Of a stretch of 32,502 nucleotides of DNA, positions 1 to 9,001 are shown one piece after another. The number at the start of each line of letters is the position of its first letter. The first letter of the stretch is position 1. The DNA lies in contig DAOUBP010000118.1 in the NCBI GenBank assembly GCA_034432655.1, positions 1 to 32,502 of the forward strand. Direction: 5' to 3'. Both the position numbers and the translations under genes were made by a program. Source of the DNA: DAOUBP01 sp034432655 (GTDB lineage: Bacteria; Chloroflexota; Anaerolineae; CG2-30-64-16). A model generated the notes under the pieces. The model did not search any database. It had not been told where the DNA came from and saw nothing but the letters and a program-made list of their open reading frames with translations.

Positions 1-90
1 CACATAGCGGAGTTCGCATCTGAGGATGCGAACAGGCGGCATCTGAGGATGCCGCGCTCCGATTGTGCGTGTTCTATCTGCGTTCCCTAT
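1..90 (-). repeat. Dispersed two-hairpin repeat, copy 1 (cut by window edge)
   Basis: Copy 1 of a ~95-bp element also found at 7998-8091 and 12811-12907; this copy is inverted relative to the other two. It has two perfect hairpins: stem GTTCGCAT/ATGCGAAC at 12-33 and stem GCGGCAT/ATGCCGC at 36-55, each with a six-base loop. Read in the orientation of the other copies, both loops are CCTCAG. The flank at 56-90 matches copy 3 at all but one base. The element stops just short of the promoter of the lipoprotein gene and probably continues left of the window. Confidence 0.9.
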
Positions 91-93
91 AAG

Positions 94-122
94 TTGGGCG
101 GCAAGACCGTCTGTGCTATAAT
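94..122 (+). promoter_or_regulatory. Sigma-70-type promoter for the SH3 lipoprotein gene
   Basis: TTGGGC at 94-99, a 17-bp spacer and TATAAT at 117-122, with an extended -10 (TGC directly before TATAAT). The same TTGGGC-N17-TATAAT arrangement, including the TGC, recurs before rplI at 22754-22782, which supports both calls. Transcription would start near 129, giving an ~80-nt leader. Confidence 0.75.
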
Positions 123-209
123 AACAAACCTGTGCCGAGGAAGCGCAGAGTTGATCCCACCCAGGGATGATATGCGCGTCTTCGGACAAAGTTCATGAGG
201 TGAAAATTG

Positions 210-1175
210 ATGTTGCGTAAGTCCCTTTTGTTGATCATTCTGGCCCTGGCGGCGGTCCTGGTGGTTGGCTGTGTCAATCTGGCGCCCGAGCCAACTCCCG
301 TGCCGCCCACCAAGACCCCCAAGCCGACCTTTACGCCGACCCCGGACTGGACGCCAACGCCCGTTGTCTTTCCGACCGCTACACCGGTGCCGGCGACCCC
401 GACCCCTGAACCGACGGCGACGCCCCAACCGACGCTCGAACCGCCCACCCCCACCCCGAACCCGGTGACCCGGTTCAGCGTCGGCCAGACGGTCAACGTC
501 CGGTCAGGGCCGGGTACCGCCTATCCGGTGATCGGCCGGTTGACCGCCGGTCAGTCCTTCGAGATCACGGGCAAGAACGCGGCGGGAGACTGGCTGCAGT
601 TCCAGCTGGATGGCCGTCCGGGTTGGGTGGTGGCCAGCCTGGTGACCATCAACGGCGATCTGGGGGCCGTGCAGGTAGCGCAGAACATCCCGGCGCCGCC
701 GACCGTTGCCCCGCGGCCGACAGCGCGGCCACAGCCCACTGCGCCGCCCCCACCCCCGCCCACGGCCGCGCCGCAATATCCCTTCACGTTGCTTAAGGGG
801 GTAGAACGGTGCGATCCCAATGCCGGGGTGAGTTACTATGAGGGATTCGTGCGCTATCGCAACAATGCCCCGCGTAACGGTGTATGCGTGCACACGGCGT
901 TCTACGGGCCGCGGGTCACTAAATGTTCCGGCTGTGACGGCGTTGGCGATGGCGTGTGGGGGTTCTCGCCCTTCGGCGGCCCTGCGCCGGCCGGCGTCAC
1001 TGTCGAGGTGTATGTTGTCAAGTGCCCGCCGGGGCCTATACCGATGGGCGGTGTCACCCTGGACACACCGGGTGGGTTCAGCACCAGTGACCTGACGCCG
1101 CTCTCGGAGAAGTGGGTACACACTTTCAACCAAAGCGAGCAATGCACCGGTATCACGTTCGTGGGAGATCAATGA
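210..1175 (+). CDS. SH3b-domain lipoprotein with Pro/Thr-rich linkers
   Basis: Predicted secreted lipoprotein of 321 residues; role unknown, probably cell-wall or surface binding. The ATG at 210 is preferred over a TTG three bases upstream because AGGTGA at 198-203 is well spaced from it. Residues 1-20 are a hydrophobic signal ending in LVVGC, so C21 would be lipidated. Residues ~25-88 are a Pro/Thr linker of the kind seen in surface proteins. Residues ~89-145 look like a bacterial SH3 domain (VNVRSGPG, then GWV near its end). A second Pro-rich linker (~160-185) leads to a C-terminal domain of ~135 residues with six cysteines that I do not recognise. It has its own promoter and stands upstream of an envelope-glycan gene run on the same strand. 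Confidence 0.85.
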   Translation: MLRKSLLLIILALAAVLVVGCVNLAPEPTPVPPTKTPKPTFTPTPDWTPTPVVFPTATPVPATPTPEPTATPQPTLEPPTPTPNPVTRFSVGQTVNVRSGPGTAYPVIGRLTAGQSFEITGKNAAGDWLQFQLDGRPGWVVASLVTINGDLGAVQVAQNIPAPPTVAPRPTARPQPTAPPPPPPTAAPQYPFTLLKGVERCDPNAGVSYYEGFVRYRNNAPRNGVCVHTAFYGPRVTKCSGCDGVGDGVWGFSPFGGPAPAGVTVEVYVVKCPPGPIPMGGVTLDTPGGFSTSDLTPLSEKWVHTFNQSEQCTGITFVGDQ

Positions 1176-1254
1176 CGCTTTAGGCTGAAGCGAACACCCT
1201 TCGACCGCGGGCTGGCGTCCTCCGTTCAGGGCGCCCGAGGTACCTAAACCGGAT

Positions 1255-3084
1255 ATGAGACGTTTCCGCAGGCGCGGCCTTTTGCCGTGGCTGGCCGCAT
1301 TGTTCCTCGTGGTCGGCCTGCTGGCCGGTGTTTACCTTGCACGAGGGCCGATCGGGGCGCTCCTCTTCAACCTCACCGGCGAGGAGCGCCTTTTCGCGCA
1401 GCTCAAGGGCCTCACTGACCTTAGCGCTGATCTGCTGAGGCCCAAATTGGACCTGGCTCCCCAGGCCGCGGTGCGCCACACCAATGTCAGCCCGTTTGGT
1501 GTCAACGTCTTCCTGAACGAAGAAGTAGAGCCGGAGAAGCGCGAGCTGACCGTCAAACTGGCGGCTGAGGCTGGCTTCCACTGGTTGCGCCAGGAGTTCC
1601 CCTGGCAGGATATCGAGATCCACGGCAAAGGCGATTTCGAGGATCGGCGTAACCTGCCGCCGCGCTCGGCCTGGGAGAAGTACGACCAGATCGTTGACCT
1701 GGCCGAGAAGTACGGCCTGGAACTGATCGTGCGGGTGAGCACGCCGCCGGCGTGGAGTCGCGCGCGGGGGGATGAAGTAGGGACCTTCGCGCCGCCCGAC
1801 GATTTCAACGACTTCGGCGATTTCATCTACACCCTGGTGAGCCGGTACCGCGGCCGCATCCGCTATTACCAGATCTGGAACGAGCCGAACATCTACCCCG
1901 AATGGGGCAACTATCCCATCAGCCCGGAGCAATACACCGAGCTGCTGAAGATCGGGGCCACCCGGGCGCGGGAGGCCGATCCGGACGTCGTGATCATCGC
2001 CGGCGCGCTGGCCAGCACCATCGCGCTCCAGCCGGCCGCAGCGCCGCCCAATAACGCGCTCAACGACCTGATCTTCCTCCAACGTATGTACGACGCGGGG
2101 GCCGCGCCCTACTTCGACATCATGGCCATGCAGGCCTACGGGCTGTGGTCTGGGCCCACCGACCGGCGCATGCATCCGCGGGTGATGAATTACGGCCGGC
2201 CGCAGTTCGTGCGCGACCTGATGGTGGCCAACGGCGATGCCGAGAAGCCGATCTGGATCAGCGAGATGGCATGGAACGCAGTGCCCGACGAAGTCGCCGA
2301 CAAGCGTTTCGGCCAGGTGACCCTGGAGCAGCAGGCCCGCTACGCAGTGTTGGCTTACCAGCGCGCCCTGGCCGAGTGGCCGTGGGTCGGTGTGATCAAC
2401 ACCTGGTACTTCAAACGCGCCACCGATGACTGGTTCAAAGAAGGCAAGCCCGAAGCCTATTTCCGCCTGGCCGACCCCGATTTCACCCTTCAACCCGTTT
2501 ATGAGCGCCTGAAAGCCTACATGACAAGCGCCCGGCCGACCCTGTACCCCGGCACGCATGAGCCGTTCGGCTGGGGTGTGACGGCCACGGGGCGGTGGGA
2601 GGCGGTTCCGGCGCCGGATCCGCCTTTCGGCCGGGCCTGGAGGGCGGCCGAAGCCAGCGCACGGTTATCGTTTACGTTCGTGGGCACGCGGCTGGATATC
2701 ACCCTGGGTTGCACGGCGCGGCCGTGTGACGGCCGCCTGCAGGCCAGCATAGACGGCGGCCCACCGGTGGTGATGACGCGCGTCGGCGCCGAAGGGGATG
2801 GCTACTATCAGATTACTGTGGCCCGCGGCCTGCGGGATGGCCCACATCAGGCCGTGATCGAGGCGCTTGATCCACCGCTCGGCATCGCGGCGATCACTGT
2901 GCGCCGTGAACCGCCTGTCTGGCCCGTGTGGCTGGCGGCGGGATGCGGGCTGATAGTGGTGGTGATCCTGTTTGCCTCCCTGATGCGCCGTATAGTTTTC
3001 GCCAGCCGTTACGATATCCCCCAGGCAGCCGGGTGGCGAGAGCCCTCTCCGGCCAGCCGGTCGCGAAGCGACAAATCTGGATAA
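1255..3084 (+). CDS. Membrane-anchored clan GH-A glycoside hydrolase (GH39/GH5-like)
   Basis: Probable extracytoplasmic glycosidase of 609 residues, acting on an unknown glycan. A transmembrane segment at ~9-28 is followed by a TIM-barrel-like domain. IWNEPN contains the probable acid/base E210, and WISEMAWN contains the probable nucleophile E337; this Glu pair after strands 4 and 7 is the hallmark of clan GH-A. Residues ~440-545 resemble a beta-sandwich or sugar-binding module. A second transmembrane helix (~553-573) ends in a short basic cytoplasmic tail, so both ends are anchored. The GT-C glycosyltransferase gene starts 12 bases downstream, suggesting joint work on a surface polysaccharide. 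The exact GH family cannot be settled by eye. Confidence 0.8.
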   Translation: MRRFRRRGLLPWLAALFLVVGLLAGVYLARGPIGALLFNLTGEERLFAQLKGLTDLSADLLRPKLDLAPQAAVRHTNVSPFGVNVFLNEEVEPEKRELTVKLAAEAGFHWLRQEFPWQDIEIHGKGDFEDRRNLPPRSAWEKYDQIVDLAEKYGLELIVRVSTPPAWSRARGDEVGTFAPPDDFNDFGDFIYTLVSRYRGRIRYYQIWNEPNIYPEWGNYPISPEQYTELLKIGATRAREADPDVVIIAGALASTIALQPAAAPPNNALNDLIFLQRMYDAGAAPYFDIMAMQAYGLWSGPTDRRMHPRVMNYGRPQFVRDLMVANGDAEKPIWISEMAWNAVPDEVADKRFGQVTLEQQARYAVLAYQRALAEWPWVGVINTWYFKRATDDWFKEGKPEAYFRLADPDFTLQPVYERLKAYMTSARPTLYPGTHEPFGWGVTATGRWEAVPAPDPPFGRAWRAAEASARLSFTFVGTRLDITLGCTARPCDGRLQASIDGGPPVVMTRVGAEGDGYYQITVARGLRDGPHQAVIEALDPPLGIAAITVRREPPVWPVWLAAGCGLIVVVILFASLMRRIVFASRYDIPQAAGWREPSPASRSRSDKSG

Positions 3085-3096
3085 CGAGGGGCCGTC

Positions 3097-5553
3097 ATGA
3101 GATACTCGTCGCGCGATGTGGGGCTGGTGCTGCTGCTGGTGCTATTGATCCTGGTCAGCGCAGCCGCAGTGCGTTTCTATAACCTGGGCGGACAAAGTCT
3201 GTGGTCCGATGAAGGGAACAGCGCGGCGTTGGCCTCCCGGTCCCTGCCGCAGATCGCGCGCGATGCGGCTCATGACATCCACCCGCCGCTCTACTACTGG
3301 TTGCTCCACGCCTGGACGCGCGTCACCGGCACCAGCGAGGTCGGCCTGCGTTCCCTTTCTGCGCTGTTGGGTGTGTTGTTAGTGCTGGCTGTCACTCTGC
3401 TGGGCCGTGTCATGTTCGACCGCAACATCGGCCTGGCGGCGGGGTTCGTCGCGGCGCTGGCGCCGTTTCAGGTGTATTACAGCCAGGAAGCGCGTATGTA
3501 CATCCTGCTGGCACTGGAGGCCACGGCGGCTGTCCTGTTCTTTTGCTGGTATGTGCGCCAGGAGGACGCCCGCTTGCCCACAAGTGCCGAGAGAACGGCG
3601 CGTCGGTTGCGTTGGCTTTCTTTCCCCGGCCAGTTGTTGGTGTTGAGCTGGGTCACCGGCCTCTACACCCACTATGCTTTCCCGCTGATGATCGTGCTGC
3701 TCAGCGGGCTGTACCTGGTGTGGCTGGCGGTGTCGTGGCGGCGGGGGCTGGGCTGGGGACGGCTGGCGCGTTGGGCGTTGCTGCTGGCGCTGTCGGCCGG
3801 CCTCTACGCGCCGTGGCTTTCGGTGGCCATCCGACAGCTCACTTCCTGGCCTGCGCCGGCTGGATTGCCGTCTTTGGCCGATCAGATGCGCGGCTTGCTG
3901 GCGACCCTGGGCCTGGGGCCGGTTGGCCTGTCCCAGGTTGACCGGTGGTGGACATGGGTCCTCCCCGCGCTGGCACTGATCGGTGCGCTGCCGTGGCGGT
4001 TGCGCGGCGGCAGCGGCCAGGCACGGTTGGGCTGGTTACGCTGGTTGACCCTGGTGGCCTGGGCTGTTGCACCCATAGCGATGATCGTCTTGCTGGGGCT
4101 TTATCGGGGCGCCTACCTGAAATTCCTGCTGATCGCCAGCCCTGCATTGAGCATCCTGCTGGCCCGGGCTGTCGTGGACCCCGCCACTGCCCTGATCGCG
4201 CGCCTGTCCCCGGGCCGGCCGCTGCCCTGGTGGCGAGGCGTGTTGGCGGCCGGCTGGGTGGTGGCCGTGTTGGGGGCGATCGGGGCGGTCTCCGGTCTAA
4301 CGTTGACGCGTTACTACACAGACCCCAGCGTAGCGCGCGATGATTACCGGCGCATCACGCAGTTCATCATCGCCACCGCCCAGCCACTGGACGCGATTCT
4401 GCTCACCGCGCCGGGCCAAAGCGAGGTGTTCAACTACTACTATCCGGGGCCGTTGCCCGTGTATGCCTTGCCCCGCCAGCGGCCGCTTGACCCGGACGCC
4501 ACCCTGGCCGAGCTGCAAACCTTGTTGGTTTATGACAAGATTTACGCTGTGTTTTGGGGGACAGAGGAGGCCGACCCGGCCGGGCTGATCACCAACTGGA
4601 TCAATCAGCGCGGCTACAAGACCCTGGACCATTGGTATGGCAACGTCCGGCTGGCGGTCTATGTGATGCCTGAGCGCCGGCCGCCGGACGAGACAGTCTC
4701 AGATCTGAACGCGCGTTTCGGCACCGATATTACTTTGTTGAGTTATCGTTCATGGAAACTGGCTATCACTGCCGGTGAGGTCACCCAGCTCCAACTGGCA
4801 TGGCGCACTGATCAGACCCCGCAACGGCGCTACAAAGTCTTCTTGCAGCTTCTGGACGCGCGTGATCAGGTGATCGCCCAGCGGGACGCTGAGCCGGCCG
4901 GGGAAGGGCATCCGACCAACACCTGGACACCGGGCGAGATTGTGCTGGATAACCACGGCTTGCTGATCCCGCCGGGTACCCCGCCCGGGTCCTATCGGCG
5001 CATCCTGGGGCTGTATGACAGCGAGACCCTGGAGAGGCTCAAACTGGCGGACGGCAGCGACTACATCAGCCTGGCCCCGGTCACCGTCAATCGGGCCCGT
5101 ACGCAACCGCCACTGGCTGCCTTCGACATGCAATATCCTCAGCGTTTTGAGTTCGGTGGTATCAGCTTGTTGGGCCACGATCGCTACAAGCGCGGGTTCC
5201 GCCACGCGCCCGAGACCCCTCTTTACGCTGGCGACCTGCTGCACTTGACCTTTTACTGGCAGACGAATATCATGCCACGCGCCGAATGGTGGTTCGATCT
5301 GACGCTCAGCGATGCCGACGGCCGCACGGTGGCCAATTTGCAGGCGCCGCTGGTGAGCGACATCTATCCCACCACACTGTGGCAAAAGGGCGAGATCGTG
5401 CGGGGGGAACACGACCTCCTGTTGCCGGCCGATCTGGCCCCGGATACCTATCGGCTCAGCCTGATCCTGTTGCCCGATGCCGAGACCGAGGCGGGCACTG
5501 CCTATTTGGGCACAGTGAAGGTGCAGGCACGCGTTGACCAGAAGACACCATGA
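3097..5553 (+). CDS. GT-C fold membrane glycosyltransferase (PMT/ArnT-like, GT39/GT83-type)
   Basis: Integral membrane glycosyltransferase of 818 residues, expected to use a polyprenyl-phosphate sugar donor and act on the outer face of the membrane. A GAGGGG ribosome site precedes the ATG. Residues 8-25 form the first helix; the first external loop has the acidic pair D38-E39 in SLWSDEGNSA, the usual catalytic acid position in GT-C enzymes, followed by HPPLYYWL (62-69). YYSQEARMY (~128-135) is another family-typical loop. About ten more hydrophobic helices run to ~400. The C-terminal ~410 residues are soluble and include two beta-rich segments (~545-665 and ~675-810). The stop overlaps the next start (ATGA), so this gene is translationally coupled to the MBL hydrolase. 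Acceptor unknown. Confidence 0.82.
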   Translation: MRYSSRDVGLVLLLVLLILVSAAAVRFYNLGGQSLWSDEGNSAALASRSLPQIARDAAHDIHPPLYYWLLHAWTRVTGTSEVGLRSLSALLGVLLVLAVTLLGRVMFDRNIGLAAGFVAALAPFQVYYSQEARMYILLALEATAAVLFFCWYVRQEDARLPTSAERTARRLRWLSFPGQLLVLSWVTGLYTHYAFPLMIVLLSGLYLVWLAVSWRRGLGWGRLARWALLLALSAGLYAPWLSVAIRQLTSWPAPAGLPSLADQMRGLLATLGLGPVGLSQVDRWWTWVLPALALIGALPWRLRGGSGQARLGWLRWLTLVAWAVAPIAMIVLLGLYRGAYLKFLLIASPALSILLARAVVDPATALIARLSPGRPLPWWRGVLAAGWVVAVLGAIGAVSGLTLTRYYTDPSVARDDYRRITQFIIATAQPLDAILLTAPGQSEVFNYYYPGPLPVYALPRQRPLDPDATLAELQTLLVYDKIYAVFWGTEEADPAGLITNWINQRGYKTLDHWYGNVRLAVYVMPERRPPDETVSDLNARFGTDITLLSYRSWKLAITAGEVTQLQLAWRTDQTPQRRYKVFLQLLDARDQVIAQRDAEPAGEGHPTNTWTPGEIVLDNHGLLIPPGTPPGSYRRILGLYDSETLERLKLADGSDYISLAPVTVNRARTQPPLAAFDMQYPQRFEFGGISLLGHDRYKRGFRHAPETPLYAGDLLHLTFYWQTNIMPRAEWWFDLTLSDADGRTVANLQAPLVSDIYPTTLWQKGEIVRGEHDLLLPADLAPDTYRLSLILLPDAETEAGTAYLGTVKVQARVDQKTP

Positions 5554-6209
5554 GCGAGGTTGCCGTTTATACCCTGCCCGTTGGGGCATTGCAAGTGAAC
5601 TGCTACATCCTGGGCTGTCCCCGCACGCAAAAAGCGGTGGTGATTGACCCGGGCGACAACGCGCCACAGATCCTGAATACGCTGAAGCGGCAGGGGCTGC
5701 AGCTGGAGCGCATCCTGGCGACCCATGCCCACTTCGACCATCTGCTGGCGGCGCGCGAGCTGCAGGCTGCTACCGGGGCGCCTTTCTATCTCCACCCCGC
5801 CGATCGGCCCCTGGTGGCGGCTATGCGGCGGACCTGCCGGGCGTGGCTGGGTTACGACCCCGGCGAGCCGCCGACGATACATGGCGACTTGATCCCAGGT
5901 GATGTGGTGGAGGTCGGCGACATCCGGCTGGAGGTGCGCCACACCCCCGGCCACTCGCCGGGCGGGGTGACGTTGGTGGATCACCCGGGCCGGCGCGCCT
6001 TTACCGGCGATGCGTTGTTCGCCGGCGGCATCGGCCGCACCGATTTCCCAGGCGGCAGCCTGCAGACCCTGTTGGAGAGCATCCGATCTCAGATCCTGGC
6101 CCTGCCGGACGATTATGCCGTCCTCTCCGGGCATGGCCCGGCCACCACCGTGGGCGAAGAGCGCAGGACCAATCCGTTCTTGACGGGCGAGCTCGATGTC
6201 GGGTGGTGA
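5550..6209 (+). CDS. MBL-fold metallo-hydrolase (YcbL/glyoxalase II-like)
   Basis: Cytosolic metallo-beta-lactamase-fold hydrolase of 219 residues, probably a thioesterase of the glyoxalase II-like branch; substrate unknown. It has the complete metal set: THAHFDH (H59, H61, D63, H64), H135 in HTPGHSPGG, D154 in FTGDALF and H195 in SGHGP. The FAGGIGRTDFPGG segment is typical of the YcbL group. It lacks the C-terminal substrate-binding helical domain of true glyoxalase II. Start and stop overlap its neighbours (4 bases upstream, 14 bases downstream), so it sits inside one operon. Confidence 0.87.
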   Translation: MSEVAVYTLPVGALQVNCYILGCPRTQKAVVIDPGDNAPQILNTLKRQGLQLERILATHAHFDHLLAARELQAATGAPFYLHPADRPLVAAMRRTCRAWLGYDPGEPPTIHGDLIPGDVVEVGDIRLEVRHTPGHSPGGVTLVDHPGRRAFTGDALFAGGIGRTDFPGGSLQTLLESIRSQILALPDDYAVLSGHGPATTVGEERRTNPFLTGELDVGW

Positions 6210-6639
6210 TCAGCCGGCGGTGCTGTACCTCCCGGCCGGGCTGAGAGCGCAGATCCTGGCGCATGCAAGGCAGGGCTACCCTGAGGAGGTTTGTGGCCTG
6301 GTGGCCGGCCGCTCAGGTTGCGCTGTCGAGGTGTATCCCGGCCGCAACATCTCGCCCACCCCGCGCGTCGCCTACGAGCTGGACCACGACACCCTGGCCC
6401 GGCTCATTGACATCGAGGATGCCGGGCTGGAGCTGGTCGCCATCTATCACTCCCACCCCGCCGGCCCTGAGGTTCCTTCGGCCACCGACATCGCGCGCGC
6501 TGCTTATCCCGCTGCCGTGTACTTGATCCTCAGCCTGGCTGATCCAGCGCGACCGGTCCTGCGCGGTTTCCGGATCGTGGAGAACCGGGTGTGGGAGGTC
6601 GAAATCGGGGCCGAGCCGCCATCTGCCATCGGATGCTGA
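6196..6639 (+). CDS. JAMM/MPN-domain metallopeptidase (M67 family)
   Basis: Zinc isopeptidase-like protein of 147 residues, single-domain. The JAMM signature is complete: E31, then H85-S-H87, seven residues, S95, two residues, D98. In bacteria this family includes Mec, which releases cysteine from a ubiquitin-like sulfur carrier (CysO), and enzymes acting on ThiS/MoaD-like proteins. cysK starts 400 bases downstream and cysE follows, which fits a sulfur-amino-acid role, but no ubiquitin-like carrier is visible here and a separate promoter precedes cysK. The start overlaps the MBL gene by 14 bases, so it is the last gene of the upstream operon. Confidence 0.88.
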   Translation: MSGGDQPAVLYLPAGLRAQILAHARQGYPEEVCGLVAGRSGCAVEVYPGRNISPTPRVAYELDHDTLARLIDIEDAGLELVAIYHSHPAGPEVPSATDIARAAYPAAVYLILSLADPARPVLRGFRIVENRVWEVEIGAEPPSAIGC

Positions 6640-6644
6640 CCTAC

Positions 6645-6673
6645 TTGACTCGCAGCGCAGGTTTAGTTACAAT
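6645..6673 (+). promoter_or_regulatory. Promoter of the cysK leader
   Basis: TTGACT at 6645-6650, a 17-bp spacer and TACAAT at 6668-6673, six bases after the JAMM stop codon. Transcription from about 6680 would give an untranslated leader of ~360 nt before cysK. Confidence 0.7.
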
Positions 6674-6679
6674 CCAGCC

Positions 6680-7038
6680 GTAATGGAGAACCTGTACTGA
6701 TGATAATCGTTCACCCACAGAAGACAACCGCCCGTGCATGCTCCTGTCTGAAGCGGGCGTGAGGTGGCAACCGGCGCCGCCCACGCTCGCTTCCTCACAC
6801 GCGCTGCGATGGGCTGCGGTGGAAATGTGTAATGTGCAACGGACAATGTGAAATGTACGATGTGTAGACGTTGGATGGCGGATCAGGGATGGCCTGACAC
6901 TTCCAACTTCTAGCTCATGAGATATCTGGCCTTCAGGCTCATCGCAGGGCAAACAAGCCCGGATGAGCCTTTTTCTTTTCAATGCATAGTACGCAACATG
7001 TTGTAGAGTTCGCATCACGTATCACGGAGGAATGATCC
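6680..7038 (+). promoter_or_regulatory. Long structured cysK leader with attenuator architecture; class unknown
   Basis: No protein gene is supported here. From 5' to 3' I see: a CGCCCG/CGGGCG hairpin near 6728-6758; a GCGTGAGG arm near 6755 that pairs with CCTCACACGC near 6795, enclosing TGGCAACC; a degenerate low-complexity AATGTG-rich tract (~6820-6870); and an intrinsic terminator at 6936-6975. GCCTGA (6892-6897) can pair with TCAGGC (6933-6938), which would use the start of the terminator's 5' arm and act as an antiterminator. The TGGCAACC bulge is reminiscent of a T-box, but spacing and Stem I are wrong, and the SAM-I consensus does not fit. A GGAGG site lies 8 bases before the cysK ATG. 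Confidence 0.5.
6936..6975 (+). terminator. Intrinsic terminator/attenuator inside the cysK leader
   Basis: GGCTCATC (6936-6943) pairs with GATGAGCC (6962-6969); inside, GGGC pairs with GCCC around an AAACAA loop. A T-rich run (TTTTTCTTTT) follows. It lies ~60 bases before cysK and ~260 bases after the promoter, the layout of transcription attenuation. Confidence 0.82.
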
Positions 7039-7974
<936 letters not shown>

Positions 7975-7975
7975 A

Positions 7976-8155
7976 CTCTTTGAACTCAGGGAACTAACAG
8001 GGAACGCAGATGGAACACGCACAATCGGAGCGCGGCATCCTCAGATGCCGCCTGTTCGCATCGGAGGATGCGAACTCTATGTGTGATGTCTATCTGTTGT
8101 CTCCATACGGGACCAACCCGGTTCCTTCAGTTCCCTGAGTTCCCTTCGTTCTCTC
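7976..8155. repeat. Inverted simple-sequence tracts flanking repeat copy 2
   Basis: GAACTCAGGGAACT just left of repeat copy 2 (~7983-7996) is mirrored by AGTTCCCTGAGTTC to its right (~8131-8144). Both belong to a degenerate CTTCCCTGAGTTCCC-type tract that also appears inside moeA (21139-21255). It forms a potential long-range stem enclosing copy 2. Confidence 0.6.
7998..8091 (+). repeat. Dispersed two-hairpin repeat, copy 2
   Basis: Second copy of the ~95-bp element, between cysK and cysE. Hairpin 1 stem GCGGCAT/ATGCCGC at 8032-8051 has loop CCTCAG; hairpin 2 stem GTTCGCAT/ATGCGAAC at 8054-8075 has loop CGGAGG, which is the reverse orientation of the loop in copies 1 and 3 apart from one base. 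The 5' flank (GGAACGCAGAT...ACACGCACAATCG) and the 3' end (CTATGTGTGATGTCT) match copy 3, but the CCG after hairpin 2 is missing. Confidence 0.9.
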
Positions 8156-8180
8156 AGTTTGATGTCCTTGGGAGGTTACG

Positions 8181-8879
8181 ATGCTCAAGACTTTGCGCCG
8201 CGACATCCAGGCCGTTTTCGATCGTGATCCCGCCGCGCGCTCGGTGTGGGAAGTGTTGCTGCTTTACCCTGGCCTACATGCGGTCTGGGCGCATCGGGTG
8301 GCGCATGCGTTGTGGCGCAACGGCTTTAAATGGTTGGCCCGCCTGGTCAGCAACATCTCGCGCTTTTTCACCGGCATCGAGATCCACCCCGGCGCGCGCA
8401 TCGGCCCCGGCCTGTTCATTGATCATGGCATGGGGACAGTCATCGGGGAGACGGCCGAGATCGGTGCGGACGTGACGCTTTATCACAACGTGACATTGGG
8501 CGGGGTGAGCTGGGCGAAGGTGAAGCGACACCCGACCCTGGAGGATCACGTGGTGGTCGGTGCGGGCGCGCAGATCCTGGGGCCGATTCGCATCGGCGCG
8601 CACAGCCGTATCGGCGCGAATTCGGTGGTGGTGAAAGATGTCCCGCCTGGCTCGGTGGTGGTCGGCGTGCCGGGCCGCGTCAAGCCGCGCAACGGCGAGA
8701 TCCCTGAACCGGAACGGATTGATCTGCAGCACGACCGTCTGCCCGACCCCAACGGCGAGCTGCTCCGCCACCTGACGGCGCGCATTGTGGCTCTGGAGAG
8801 CACCGTGCAGCACTTGCGGTTGGAGGATGATGCTCGGACGGCTGATGCGTGGGTGGCCAGCGGGGGAAGCCACATTTAG
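8181..8879 (+). CDS. cysE: Serine O-acetyltransferase (short EpsC/CysE type)
   Basis: Transfers acetyl from acetyl-CoA to L-serine, giving the O-acetylserine used by CysK. It has 232 residues, shorter at the N-terminus than the E. coli enzyme, as in the EpsC-like group. After a ~60-residue helical part, the left-handed beta-helix begins with IHPGARIG and carries the hexapeptide repeats. Family residues are present: FIDHGMGTVIGE (with the catalytic-type His) and YHNVTLGG, then VVVGVPGRV closing the helix. The last ~45 residues are an amphipathic tail. GGGAGG precedes the ATG. Whether it is transcribed with cysK or separately is unclear because a repeat lies between them. Confidence 0.94.
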   Translation: MLKTLRRDIQAVFDRDPAARSVWEVLLLYPGLHAVWAHRVAHALWRNGFKWLARLVSNISRFFTGIEIHPGARIGPGLFIDHGMGTVIGETAEIGADVTLYHNVTLGGVSWAKVKRHPTLEDHVVVGAGAQILGPIRIGAHSRIGANSVVVKDVPPGSVVVGVPGRVKPRNGEIPEPERIDLQHDRLPDPNGELLRHLTARIVALESTVQHLRLEDDARTADAWVASGGSHI

Positions 8880-8929
8880 TATCTTGTCACTGCTCATCGT
8901 TATCACGGGATGCCCTTCACCCCGTCCCC

Positions 8930-8975
8930 GGCCCCGTAGCGTAGAGACGTTGCAGGCAACGTCTCTACAGGGGCC
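8930..8975. repeat. Palindromic dispersed repeat between convergent cysE and ABC exporter genes
   Basis: A perfect 13-bp inverted repeat (GTAGAGACGTTGC, AG centre, then its complement) spans 8941-8968, wrapped by GGCCCC (8930-8935) and GGGGCC (8970-8975). There is no T-run, so it is not a classic terminator, though it sits between convergent genes. From memory, very similar GTAGAGACGTTGC palindromes are widespread intergenic repeats in cyanobacteria and some Chloroflexota. Confidence 0.8.
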
Positions 8976-9001
8976 TCAGGGACCTGGGGGGCAAATCTCG
9001 T

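Noticed and set aside
1180..2559. Open frame of 459 codons on the - strand opposite the glycoside hydrolase.
   Set aside because: Composition is typical of an antisense shadow; the + strand has catalytic motifs.
6755..6805. T-box riboswitch upstream of cysK (GTGAGG-TGGCAACC-CCTCAC).
   Set aside because: The bulge has one base too many, no Stem I with a Cys or Ser specifier fits the ~75 bases upstream, and the terminator is ~130 bases away instead of adjacent.
6641..7018. 125-codon frame on the - strand over the cysK leader.
   Set aside because: No ribosome site or domain; it runs antisense through the promoter, low-complexity tract and terminator.
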